From NCBI RefSeq assembly GCF_007567505.1, contig NZ_CP041783.1, positions 1,488,001-1,552,000 on the forward strand: a DNA stretch of 64,000 nt. The letters run 5' to 3'. The notes under the pieces were generated by a model that saw nothing but the letters and a program-made list of their open reading frames with translations, did no database searches and was not told where the DNA came from. The DNA is from Shewanella donghaensis (lineage in GTDB: Bacteria > Pseudomonadota > Gammaproteobacteria > Enterobacterales > Shewanellaceae). Every line of letters starts with the position of its first letter. The stretch's first letter is position 1. This document shows positions 26,506 through 35,657 of the stretch, in pieces. Both the position numbers and the translations under genes were made by a program.

Positions 26506-29184
26506 TTAATTGCTGGCACAAGAAATAGTCGCTTGCTCGGCCCCATTTGGCACAATCACTAAATCACTAAAGCTCACTTCAGCTTTGCCTGTAGTCGAAA
26601 GGTAAAATGGGGTATTAATTTTGCCAAAATCGAGTTTCTTATCACTGAAACACTTCAAGTCAACACTGATGGTCTGCCAAGTATTCACCGGAACCGCGTT
26701 AAGTTGCTGAGTAATATCAACATCTGCACGGCAATCTCTATCGCAAGCCATACCCAGTAATACAGGCTGTTGCAATTCACTGGCTGTTTTAATCATTACA
26801 GTCAGTGCTGCATTGCTGTTTGAGTAAGCCCTTAAGTCACGAGGGAAATTACTAATTAAACCCACAAAGCCTAAACCTGAACCATTAAAGCTTACTAAAC
26901 GTGCATCTTCTTGCACCGCTTTATCAAAGGTTCTTAAGGTCACTACATCGTTATTCTGGATACTGCTATTGATGGTATCCATTGAGTTTTCAGTACCGAT
27001 AACTAATTGCCACGGCGCTTTAACGGCTCTTTCGAATAACGCTAACACTTCTAGCTTGTCATCGGTGGCAAAATTATCTTCCGATAAGCTATTAGCAGCG
27101 ACCTCACTCGGGACTGTACTCGATGCTTCACTCGTTTTATTTACAGAAGTCGAATCGTCAGTTTTGTACTGCAAACCATAGCCATAAGCAAACAGAGGAT
27201 CATAATCTTTATCAAACACATTCACTTTTGTTTGCTGCGGGCGAGTCGGCCATGAGAAAGATAATTTACCCACAAAATCGGTGTTGACGTCACCATTACT
27301 TTGACTAAATAACACCTGAGCAACACCGTCACCTTCAGTACCCGGTAACCAAGCTGCGACAAAGGCATCAGAGGCATTTAATTCAGCATTAACCCACATT
27401 GGGCGTCCACTTATAAATACTGATACAACAGGGATCCCTTGAGATTTAAGCGACTGCAATAAGGCTAAATCACGTTTTTCGCCGCGTTGATACTCTAGGT
27501 TATCAATGTCACCATTACCTTCTGCATAAGGCTCTTCACCAAAGACCACTATCGCCACATCGGGTTTATTGGCAGCGTCAAACGAGCCATCAACACTTAA
27601 CCAGCTTTGACCACCTGCTGCACTAATTGTTTGCTCAATACCCGCATAGATTGAAGTCGCACCTGGAAAATCTTCATTTAAATTGTCAGTCCCCTGCCAT
27701 GTAATACTCCAGCCACCGGATTGCTTACCGATATTATCAGCAGCATCACCGGCAACAAGGACTTTGGTATTTGGGGATAGCGGTAAAATGTTATTGTTAT
27801 TTTTCAATAACACTAATGACTCACGTACAGCTTGTCTGGCGACATCACGATGTTCTTTCGCACCAATTAACTCAGTTCGACCCGAAATAGCGCGATTAGC
27901 AGGGCTTGGCTTTTCAAATAAACCTGCACGTATTTTTACCCGTAAAATACGACGAACGGCATCATCGATACGCGCCTGGCTAATTTCACCTTGCTTCACT
28001 TGCTCAATCGTATTTTCATATAATGGTTTCCAAGCACTTGTTGGCACCATAAAAATATCTAAACCAGCATTGGCAGCTTGAGCACATGACTCATTGGTAC
28101 AGCCATCAACTTGTCCGTGGCCATTCCAATCACCAACAACAAAACCATCGAAACCCATCTTGTCTTTAAGTACATCGTTTAATAGGTACTTATCACCATG
28201 AATCTTACTGCCATGCCAGCTATTAAATGACGCCATCACAGATTGTGCCCCAGCAGTTAAACCGCCAACATACCCTTGGGCATGAATATCAAATAACTCT
28301 TGCTCTGTTGCTAAATTATCGCCTTGGTCGATACCTTTTTCAGTACCACCATCACCGAGAAAATGTTTAACAGTCGAAATCACATGCTGATCTGATAAAA
28401 AGTCATCGCCAACAGCGCCTTGCAAGCCTTGAACAACGGAATGAGAATATGATTTTACTATTTGAGGGTCTTCTGAATAACCTTCATAAGTGCGCCCCCA
28501 ACGATCATCTCGAACCACCGCAACAGTAGGAGCAAATACCCAATCAATACCAGTCACCATCACTTCTTTAGCGGTAATGGCTGCAATCTGCTTAATCAAA
28601 TCAGGATTGTTTGCTGCACCTAAACCAATGTTGTGAGGGAATAAGGTCGCGCCAATGACATTGTTATGTCCATGAACGGCATCAGTTCCCCACATAGTCG
28701 GTATCGCAATACCATCTAAACTGTCATCCATAGAGGCTTGATACATCTTTTCAGCAAGATCAATCCAGTCTGCTGGCGTAGCATGTTTATCATCATTTGG
28801 ATAAGCACCGCCGCCATTCAAATAGGAACCAAAACCGTATTTACGCATATCTTCAACGGTGATATCACGAATTTCAGGTTGAATCATTTGGGCAATTTTT
28901 TGCTCTAAGGTCATGCTTACCATGACCTTATCAATACGCGCTTCAAGTGCGACATCTTTAGTAAAAGGAATCGCTAGTTTAGGCCAGATATTAATATCTG
29001 TTGTAGCAACAATAGTATCTTCTTCAACCATCAGCTCTTTTTTAGCTTTGGACGCTTTAATATCTGTATCAGCCGATGCTTGATTATCATCTTGACCGCA
29101 AGCGCTTAAACCTATGCTGACTGCAAGTACTGAGACTGGCAGTTTTAACAGCTTAAACGTATTAAATGGGTGTACCTTTTTCAT
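26506..29184 (-). CDS. GH3 exo-beta-glucosidase/glucanase lipoprotein with ExoP-like C-terminus
   Basis: A 892-residue lipoprotein: lipobox LSAC, Cys29, followed by Gly-Gln-Asp-Asp. The GH3 (beta/alpha)8 domain spans about 80-430 with TMWGTDAVHGHNN, KHFLGDGGT and the nucleophile D352 in FVVGDWNGHG. The second GH3 domain spans about 450-690 (VVFGEEPYAEGNGDIDNLEY). The C-terminal about 170 residues match the galactose-binding-like domain of Pseudoalteromonas ExoP, an exo-1,3/1,4-beta-glucanase. It likely releases glucose from laminari- or mixed-linkage oligosaccharides in the periplasm. It is the second gene of the operon, 51 bases after the permease. Confidence 0.92.
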   Translation of the reverse strand: MKKVHPFNTFKLLKLPVSVLAVSIGLSACGQDDNQASADTDIKASKAKKELMVEEDTIVATTDINIWPKLAIPFTKDVALEARIDKVMVSMTLEQKIAQMIQPEIRDITVEDMRKYGFGSYLNGGGAYPNDDKHATPADWIDLAEKMYQASMDDSLDGIAIPTMWGTDAVHGHNNVIGATLFPHNIGLGAANNPDLIKQIAAITAKEVMVTGIDWVFAPTVAVVRDDRWGRTYEGYSEDPQIVKSYSHSVVQGLQGAVGDDFLSDQHVISTVKHFLGDGGTEKGIDQGDNLATEQELFDIHAQGYVGGLTAGAQSVMASFNSWHGSKIHGDKYLLNDVLKDKMGFDGFVVGDWNGHGQVDGCTNESCAQAANAGLDIFMVPTSAWKPLYENTIEQVKQGEISQARIDDAVRRILRVKIRAGLFEKPSPANRAISGRTELIGAKEHRDVARQAVRESLVLLKNNNNILPLSPNTKVLVAGDAADNIGKQSGGWSITWQGTDNLNEDFPGATSIYAGIEQTISAAGGQSWLSVDGSFDAANKPDVAIVVFGEEPYAEGNGDIDNLEYQRGEKRDLALLQSLKSQGIPVVSVFISGRPMWVNAELNASDAFVAAWLPGTEGDGVAQVLFSQSNGDVNTDFVGKLSFSWPTRPQQTKVNVFDKDYDPLFAYGYGLQYKTDDSTSVNKTSEASSTVPSEVAANSLSEDNFATDDKLEVLALFERAVKAPWQLVIGTENSMDTINSSIQNNDVVTLRTFDKAVQEDARLVSFNGSGLGFVGLISNFPRDLRAYSNSNAALTVMIKTASELQQPVLLGMACDRDCRADVDITQQLNAVPVNTWQTISVDLKCFSDKKLDFGKINTPFYLSTTGKAEVSFSDLVIVPNGAEQATISCASN

Positions 29185-29235
29185 AACGTTGCCTTTTTTA
29201 AAAACTATTCTTTGTATGATTAACAGGACAAATAA

Positions 29236-30522
29236 TTAAACGGTTTGTGGTCGCGCAGCTTTACTGCCCACCAAACCGTAATAAGCAATAAATGCGTAAC
29301 ATATTAACGGCAGCGCAAATGCTAATTGAATACCTAAGCTATCCGCTAAAATACCTTGTAATAAAGGCACGATTGCGCCGCCAACAATGGCTAAACACAG
29401 TACGCCTGAACCTTGGCTGGTATGTTGTTTTAAATCCTGCAGCGCTAAACTAAAGATGGTTGGGAACATAATCGAGTTACATAAGCCGACAAGTAACAAT
29501 GCCCACATTGCCGTGGTGCCAGCAGAAAACATAGCAACACCAACAAGAATAACCGCACAAGTTGCATTGAATGCCAGTACTTTACCCGCAGGGATTTTCT
29601 GCATGACCAAAGCACCAACAAAACGCCCTATCATCGCGCCGCCAAAATAGTATGCGATATATTTAGCCGCTTGCGCCTCAGTAAAGCCGCCGATTTCAGG
29701 TTGCGTAAGGAAGTTAATTAAAAAGCTACCAATACCCACTTCTGCACCCACATAAACAAAAATACCCACAGCACCTAATACTAAATGAGGATATTTCCAC
29801 GCACTGCCAGTGGTTTTTTCTGATGAACTTTCCGCCTTAACGCCCAACAATGGCAGTTTCAAAATCATAAACACAATCGCTAAAACACATAGCGCACCTG
29901 CGAGCATTAAATAAGGCACTTGCACCGTACTTGCTTGATGAACGGCTGCAATAGATGAGTCTTCGCTATGGGGCAAATTACTTAAGATTAACCAGCTACC
30001 AAAAAATGGCGCAACCGTTGTCCCTAAGGCATTAAAAGCTTGGGTCATGGTTAAGCGTGACGATGCAGTTTCAGCAGGGCCTAGAGCACTCACATAAGGG
30101 TTTGCGGCCACCTGTAAAATTGTAATACCAGATGCTAATACAAAAAAAGCACTTAAGAACATCCAATAAGAGGCATAACTTGCTGATGGATAAAACATTA
30201 AGCAGCCAACGCACGCGATGGCTAAGCCCGTTACAATGCCTTTTTGATAACCTATTTTACCAACCAAATGCCCAGCTGGAATTGAAACAATAAAGTAGGC
30301 ACCAAAGAAACAAAACTGCACTAGCATCGCTTGGGTGTAGTTAAGTTCAAACATGTTTTTTAAGTACGGAATAAGAATGTCATTGAGACAAGTCAAGAAA
30401 CCCCACATGAAAAATAAAGACGTTAATGACACCAGCGCGAACTTAAAATTTCCTGTTTGATGAATACTCCCAGTATCGCTACTACCTGGTTCTGCAACTG
30501 TATTTGAAGGTGCACTAGCCAT
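29236..30522 (-). CDS. FHS-family sugar:H+ (or Na+) permease, FucP/GluP-like
   Basis: A 428-residue, 12-helix MFS transporter of the fucose/glucose-galactose type. Typical motifs are [23 protein letters not shown] in helix 1 and the [25 protein letters not shown] loop. Others are [37 protein letters not shown] and [22 protein letters not shown]. Members take up glucose, galactose or fucose. Being first in an operon with two beta-glucanases, it probably imports glucose or a short beta-glucoside. The start has GAGGAA upstream, and a LacI-type operator lies 133 bases before it. Confidence 0.9.
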   Translation of the reverse strand: MASAPSNTVAEPGSSDTGSIHQTGNFKFALVSLTSLFFMWGFLTCLNDILIPYLKNMFELNYTQAMLVQFCFFGAYFIVSIPAGHLVGKIGYQKGIVTGLAIACVGCLMFYPSASYASYWMFLSAFFVLASGITILQVAANPYVSALGPAETASSRLTMTQAFNALGTTVAPFFGSWLILSNLPHSEDSSIAAVHQASTVQVPYLMLAGALCVLAIVFMILKLPLLGVKAESSSEKTTGSAWKYPHLVLGAVGIFVYVGAEVGIGSFLINFLTQPEIGGFTEAQAAKYIAYYFGGAMIGRFVGALVMQKIPAGKVLAFNATCAVILVGVAMFSAGTTAMWALLLVGLCNSIMFPTIFSLALQDLKQHTSQGSGVLCLAIVGGAIVPLLQGILADSLGIQLAFALPLICYAFIAYYGLVGSKAARPQTV

Positions 30523-30797
30523 AACATTTCCTCATTTATTTTTATCTGTATTAGGGTAAATGACTATCAGTCGCTTCAACTATGCGCTTGATAGGCCTAC
30601 TAAGATTTTTGTAAATCAATTATTGACCTTTTGTTAATTAATCACTAGTCTCGATGTAAGCGCTTTCATTTTTAACATACCGATAACGAAAGTCAACGCT
30701 TTTTCTCAGCAAAAATTGGAATTTAGCGTGATAAGCACAGTGAGACTTGCACCTTAAAGTCACGTTGACATAAACAAGCGATAAGCATATTAAGCGA
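30523..30797. promoter_or_regulatory. Divergent promoter region permease / GH1
   Basis: A region of 275 bases with one LacI-type operator at the middle (30655-30668), placed to control both directions. The rest is AT-rich; promoter boxes are not clear enough to place. Confidence 0.6.
30655..30668. promoter_or_regulatory. LacI-family operator
   Basis: TGTAAGCGCTTTCA is a near-perfect palindrome around AAGCGCTT with the LacI-family central CG pair. It shares the core with the operators at 35331, 35517 and 44992. The likely binder is the LacI-type product at 33801. Confidence 0.8.
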
Positions 30798-32138
30798 ATG
30801 AAAAATATGAAAATATCTTTACCATCAGATTCTAAAATGCACTCAAAAGAATTTACTTTTGGCGTAGCGACTGCTTCATTTCAAATTGAAGGCGCAGCAG
30901 ATACCCGCCTACCTTGTATTTGGGATACCTTTTGCGCGACGCCAGATAAAATCCGCGATGGTTCTGACGGAAAACAGGCTTGTGAACATGTTTCTTTATG
31001 GAAAAATGATGTGCAATTGATTGACTCGTTAGGTGTAGATGCCTATCGATTATCTATCTCTTGGCCGCGAGTAATAAAACAAGATGGCAGCCTAAATCAA
31101 CAAGGGGTCAACTTTTACATCAACTTAATTGATGATTTGAATAGCCGCGGAATAAAGGTGTATGCCACTTTATACCACTGGGATTTACCACAACACATTG
31201 AAGATCAAGGTGGCTGGTTAAATCGTCAAACAGCTTATCTATTTGAAGACTACGCAGACAAAATCACCCAAGCTCTTGGTGATAAAGTCCATTCTTATGC
31301 GACCCTCAATGAACCATTTTGTAGCTCATACCTTGGTTATGAAATAGGAGTTCACGCTCCAGGCTACGCAACAAAAGCATTTGGCCGTCAATCAGCCCAT
31401 CACTTGTTACTTGCCCATGGTCTGGCAATGAAGGTCATTCAAAAAAATTGCCCTAAAGCGATAAACGGTATCGTGCTTAATTTCACCCCATGTTATCCGC
31501 TGACTCAAAGTGACGCTGATATCAAAGCGGCTCAAATAGCGGATGATTACTTTAACCAGTGGTATATGAAACCGATTATGGATGGCGAGTATCCTGCCAT
31601 TATTGACGATTTCGATGATGCCGATAAGCCAGATATACATGCTGGTGACATGGATATTATTAAACAGCCTTTAGATTTTTTAGGGATTAACTTCTATACC
31701 CGCGCTGTGTACACCGCCTGTGCAGACAATGATTTCGTACAAGTTGATATGGAAGATGCACCTAAAACAGATATCGGCTGGGAAATTTACCCAAGTGCAT
31801 TTACCGACTTACTGACCTCTTTGCATGCCACCTATACATTACCGCCTGTTTATATTACTGAAAATGGTGCGGCAATGGACGATAAAATCATTAACAACGA
31901 AGTTAACGATTTAGATCGCCTTGAATATTATCAAGCTCATTTAAATGCTGTAAATGATGCCATTAAGCAAGGTGTTAACGTTGTCGGTTATTTTGCATGG
32001 AGTTTAATGGACAATTTTGAATGGGCTGAAGGTTATTTAAAACGCTTCGGAATAGTGTATGTTGATTATAAAACTCAGCAACGCACCATCAAAAGAAGTG
32101 GCTTAGCTTATCGTGACTTTATCAGCCAACGTAAGTAA
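30798..32138 (+). CDS. bglA: GH1 beta-glucosidase, cytoplasmic
   Basis: A 446-residue family 1 glycosidase without signal peptide. The N-terminal signature FGVATASFQIEGAA is present, the acid/base is E172 in TLNEPF and the nucleophile is E355 in YITENGAA. YHWDLPQ and the C-terminal GYFAWSLMDNFEWAEGY complete the family set. It should hydrolyse imported beta-glucosides (cellobiose, laminaribiose or phosphate-free analogues) to glucose. It is followed 69 bases later by a GPH transporter, forming a pair, and is divergent from the permease operon under the same operator. The symbol is by family and context. Confidence 0.93.
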   Translation: MKNMKISLPSDSKMHSKEFTFGVATASFQIEGAADTRLPCIWDTFCATPDKIRDGSDGKQACEHVSLWKNDVQLIDSLGVDAYRLSISWPRVIKQDGSLNQQGVNFYINLIDDLNSRGIKVYATLYHWDLPQHIEDQGGWLNRQTAYLFEDYADKITQALGDKVHSYATLNEPFCSSYLGYEIGVHAPGYATKAFGRQSAHHLLLAHGLAMKVIQKNCPKAINGIVLNFTPCYPLTQSDADIKAAQIADDYFNQWYMKPIMDGEYPAIIDDFDDADKPDIHAGDMDIIKQPLDFLGINFYTRAVYTACADNDFVQVDMEDAPKTDIGWEIYPSAFTDLLTSLHATYTLPPVYITENGAAMDDKIINNEVNDLDRLEYYQAHLNAVNDAIKQGVNVVGYFAWSLMDNFEWAEGYLKRFGIVYVDYKTQQRTIKRSGLAYRDFISQRK

Positions 32139-32207
32139 TCGACGCTGATTAACTTGCTCAAATAATAAAAACATCATAACCATAATAATGACCCGGAAGA
32201 GGTTCGC

Positions 32208-33536
32208 ATGATAAGCGTTAAAGAAAAAATAGCCTATGGACTAGGTGATACTGCCAGTAATATCGTTTTTCAAACGGTAATGCTATTTCTAACATTTTTC
32301 TACACTGATATTTTTGGTATTTCACCTGCCTTTGTCGGCACCATGTTTCTTGCTGTTCGTGTTATCGATGCTGTAACCGACCCGCTTATGGGGGCGTTAA
32401 CTGACAGAACTAATACTCGTTGGGGAAAATTTAGACCTTATTTATTATGGTTTGCTTTGCCCTTCGGTTTAATCAGTGTGCTGGCTTTTACAACACCTGA
32501 TTTAGCTGAAGAAGGTAAAATGATTTATGCCTTCGTCACTTACACTGCGTTAATGATGGTCTATACCGCCATTAACATTCCTTATTGTGCTTTGGGTGGC
32601 GTATTAACTGCAGACCCGAAAGAGCGTGTATCAGTTCAATCTTACCGTTTTGTGTTTGCCATGTTAGGCGGCTTGATGGTAGCGGCATTAACATTACCTT
32701 TGGTTGAATACTTCGGCCAGGGTGACGAAGCAAAGGGTTACCAACTCACCATTGCTGCCATGAGTGTTGCTGGTGTCATCATGTTTCTATTGTGCTTTCT
32801 TGGTACTAAAGAACGTTTACACCCACCTCAAGATCAAAACTCAAGTTTTAAAGAAGATTTCAAAAACTTACTCAAAAATGACCAATGGCGTGTACTTTCA
32901 GTAGCGGCAATTTGTTTATTATCAGGCATGGTATTAAAAAGCAGTTTAGCGATTTACTATGTTAAGTATTATTTGAACTTACCCGATATGACGACCTTAT
33001 TTATTACCCTTGGTGTAATCGGTAATATTTTTGGCTGTATGTTAGCTCAGCCGTTAGCAAAAAGAGTTTGTAAAGTTAAAGCCTATATTGTCATTCAGAT
33101 CATTTCTGCCGCGCTATGTATTGCAGCTTATTTTGTATCAAGTGAACAAGTCGAACTCGCTTTTGCTTTATACATTATTTGGGGCTTTACCTTTAATATG
33201 GGTACACCATTATTATGGGCAAAAATGGCCGACGCCGTTGATTATGGTCAGTTTAAAACCGGTGTAAGAATTACCGGAATGATTTACTCATCAATCATTT
33301 TCTTCATCAAATTAGGTGTCGCCATTGGCGGCGCAGCTGCGGGTTGGTTATTAGCATTGTATGGTTACGAAGCTGACATTGAGTTAACTGAAACCACTAA
33401 ACAGGGAATTTTAACCTCATTTACACTCTACCCTGCTATTGGTTCAATCATTGTTGCTGTGGTTATGCGCTGGTATACCCTAGATGATGAAAAAGTCGAA
33501 ACGATTAATTTAGCCATTTCAAACAAAGCGAGTTAA
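32208..33536 (+). CDS. GPH-family glycoside:cation symporter (MelB/YicJ type)
   Basis: A 442-residue, 12-helix transporter of the glycoside-pentoside-hexuronide family. The N-terminus KEKIAYGLGDTASNIVFQTVMLFL and the motif DAVTDPLMGALTDRTNTRWGKFRPYLLW are diagnostic. The second half has WAKMADAVDYGQFKTGVRITGMIYS. It probably brings di- or oligosaccharide beta-glucosides into the cytoplasm for the upstream GH1 enzyme. Na+ or H+ coupling cannot be told from sequence. Terminator-like sequence follows at 33608. Confidence 0.92.
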   Translation: MISVKEKIAYGLGDTASNIVFQTVMLFLTFFYTDIFGISPAFVGTMFLAVRVIDAVTDPLMGALTDRTNTRWGKFRPYLLWFALPFGLISVLAFTTPDLAEEGKMIYAFVTYTALMMVYTAINIPYCALGGVLTADPKERVSVQSYRFVFAMLGGLMVAALTLPLVEYFGQGDEAKGYQLTIAAMSVAGVIMFLLCFLGTKERLHPPQDQNSSFKEDFKNLLKNDQWRVLSVAAICLLSGMVLKSSLAIYYVKYYLNLPDMTTLFITLGVIGNIFGCMLAQPLAKRVCKVKAYIVIQIISAALCIAAYFVSSEQVELAFALYIIWGFTFNMGTPLLWAKMADAVDYGQFKTGVRITGMIYSSIIFFIKLGVAIGGAAAGWLLALYGYEADIELTETTKQGILTSFTLYPAIGSIIVAVVMRWYTLDDEKVETINLAISNKAS

Positions 33537-33607
33537 TTTACTGTCATTACAAATGTTGTTGCTGTTTATCATTTACTTTTTTTGATTTAAGCATTTTGTA
33601 AATAGTT

Positions 33608-33656
33608 AACAGCTCAGTTTTGGGGGAGTAATCCCCCGATAAAATGCTGTTTTAGA
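33608..33656 (+). terminator. Terminator after GPH transporter
   Basis: The core GGGGGA/TCCCCC stem with a GTAA loop is extended outward by an interrupted AACAGC/GCTGTT stem and followed by TTTA. It separates the transporter from the regulator gene. Confidence 0.75.
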
Positions 33657-33800
33657 TTGTTTTCTATGAGATTCATTGAGTAATTTCGCAAAGTCATAGT
33701 CACAAAAACTGCGATTAAAGAATGTTTCTAATAATTAGTTCATGATAATCTAGCGACGTTTTTGATTATCATAAGCAAACAAATGCTTAAATAGGGATAT

Positions 33801-34823
33801 ATGGCAACAATATATGACGTTTCAGTCTTAGCTGGCGTTTCACTTGCGACGGTGTCGAGGGTGATGAATAACAATACAAAAGTCAGTGATAAGACCAAGG
33901 AAAAGGTATTAAATGCAATGGAGCAATTAGGCTATCGCCCTAATACCATTGCGCAGTCATTAGCTTCCAATCGCTCTAATAGTGTTGGTGTATTAGTTTC
34001 TCAATTAGACGGTCCGTATTACGGCCCTATGATGACTGAAATTGAAACCGCACTTAGAACTGCAAATAAACACGTTATTATTGCAGCCGGTCATAGTGTT
34101 GAATCCCAAGAAAAAGAAGGCGTTGAGTTTTTAATGAGCCGAGGCTGTGATGCCTTAATTCTTGATGTCGAAGCTGTTGATGATGCCTATTTAATTAAGC
34201 TGCTTCAAGGCACTACGCCGATAGTACTAATTAACCGCTATATCGAAGAAGTAAAAGATTTTTGCATCTATTTAGAAAATGAACTTGGTGGTTATCTGGC
34301 GACCAAACATATTCTTAGTCATGGCCATACTGCAATAGCTTATATTTCTGGTCCTAAGTTCAAATTAGATGCTCAAGACCGATTATTAGGTCACCAACGC
34401 GCGTTAAAAGAATATGGCCTAGAGTTTGATGAGCAACTGTGTTTTGAAGGTGACTTTAAAGAAAACAGTGGCAGCGAAGCAATGACTCGCTTGTTAGATG
34501 TAAAGCAAATAGACAACAACAAGAATTTTACCGCTGTAGTGTGTGCTAATGATCAAATGGCCTCAGGGGCTATTGCTGTTTGCCTCGATCAAGGCATGAA
34601 AATCCCTGAAGATTTATCTTTTGTAGGTTACGATAATATTCCGTTCCCACAATACATCTCCCCTAAGCTCACCACAGTGAATAACCCAATTCATGAAATG
34701 GGTAAGATGGCAGCATTTTGGGTGCTTAAAAACGTCTATAGCGACCCTAAAGCCTGTGTTGAGAATACCTTTATCCCACAGTTAATTGTTAGAGAGTCTG
34801 CAACAAGCCCTTCTAAACAATAG
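33801..34823 (+). CDS. LacI-family regulator of the beta-glucan locus
   Basis: A 340-residue repressor. The N-terminal helix-turn-helix TIYDVSVLAGVSLATVSRVMNN and hinge GYRPNTIAQSLASNRSN are followed by a periplasmic-binding-type sugar domain (about 60-335; VGVLVSQLDGPYYGPMM, VVCANDQMASGAIAV, SFVGYDNIPFPQYISP). The location between the GH1/GPH pair and the TBDR, plus four nearby operators with the AAGCGCT core, indicates local control. I recall a BglR regulator of this kind described for Shewanella beta-glucoside genes. The inducer is probably a beta-glucoside or glucose. No operator was seen before its own start. Confidence 0.9.
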   Translation: MATIYDVSVLAGVSLATVSRVMNNNTKVSDKTKEKVLNAMEQLGYRPNTIAQSLASNRSNSVGVLVSQLDGPYYGPMMTEIETALRTANKHVIIAAGHSVESQEKEGVEFLMSRGCDALILDVEAVDDAYLIKLLQGTTPIVLINRYIEEVKDFCIYLENELGGYLATKHILSHGHTAIAYISGPKFKLDAQDRLLGHQRALKEYGLEFDEQLCFEGDFKENSGSEAMTRLLDVKQIDNNKNFTAVVCANDQMASGAIAVCLDQGMKIPEDLSFVGYDNIPFPQYISPKLTTVNNPIHEMGKMAAFWVLKNVYSDPKACVENTFIPQLIVRESATSPSKQ

Positions 34824-34886
34824 TATTGCGACACTGTCACTAGCATTATAACTGCCATTAAAAGTTTTTGTCTCTAGTATATTAAT

Positions 34887-34906
34887 GCCCTTTCAAAGGG
34901 CTTTCT
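34887..34906 (+). terminator. Terminator after LacI-family gene
   Basis: GCCCTTT and AAAGGGC arms joined by one C, followed by TTTCTT. Confidence 0.7.
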
Positions 34907-35330
34907 TATGCCTTTCATAAGGTTAACTTACGCCAGCAATCTCACCAAAACATCATTAAGCTTAGCTAATACTTATATGTGAATATTTCTGCGTATGCCC
35001 ATTTAGCCCCTTCGATGCATAAATACCCTAGTGAACTTGTTGTCTGCTGAACTTGTTTTGACTAAGCATGGACTCAAATTAGCATGGACTCGACTAAGCA
35101 TACCCAAGCTGAGCTAGCCAACTGAGCAAGTCAGGGTTAAATTTTGAACTCACTTGCACTTCTATCAACTGATGGTTTTAAAGGTGGATAAATGCTATTC
35201 ACCAATAGTTAAACTTCTGCAGACTCTTTCTTCTCACCCCGATTTTTATGTACAACTGTACTCAAAAAAGAATCACCTTCCATATTTTGCAACAAAGTGT
35301 CTTTAGTGGTCTTAAACATTCAATTTAAAA

Positions 35331-35344
35331 TGTAAGCGCTATCA
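35331..35344. promoter_or_regulatory. LacI-family operator (distal)
   Basis: TGTAAGCGCTATCA, 12 of 14 positions as in the perfect copy at 35517. Centre-to-centre distance to that copy is 186 bases, suitable for DNA looping. Confidence 0.75.
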
Positions 35345-35516
35345 TAAAAATTTAGATAAATAAAGCAATGATAAAAACCTTACACCCACCAGTTAAACCG
35401 TTTGTTTACAACAAGTTAAGTTGAATCTCTATTTTTCCATCTCAATAACTTGGTTAATGAATTGTAACTTTAATGATAAATAATGTTGACGCTGTTAACA
35501 AATTAATCTAGTTTTA

Positions 35517-35530
35517 TGTAAGCGCTTACA
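35517..35530. promoter_or_regulatory. LacI-family operator (proximal, perfect palindrome)
   Basis: TGTAAGCGCTTACA is a perfect 14-base palindrome just after the likely -10 region of the TBDR promoter, where a bound repressor would block transcription start. Confidence 0.85.
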
Positions 35531-35657
35531 TAACGTTTTACACAAAGCATTAAATTAGCGTTTCAAAATGATGAATAAAATACGTTACGAATTAATCGTA
35601 ACCCGAATAAAAAATCAGAGAGTAGTAGCCTGAATTCCAAGTCGAGGGGAGACTTAG

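Larger units (their letters stand above)
34824..35657. other. Long intergenic region before TBDR gene
   Basis: A region of 834 bases holding a terminator (34887-34906), two LacI-type operators (35331-35344 and 35517-35530) and a possible sigma-70 promoter. The promoter has TTGACG at 35486-35491 and TAGTTT at 35509-35514. The stretch 34910-35320 shows no gene; it has short imperfect repeats such as ACTAAGCATGGACTC / TTAGCATGGACTCGAC near 35071-35100. Confidence 0.6.
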
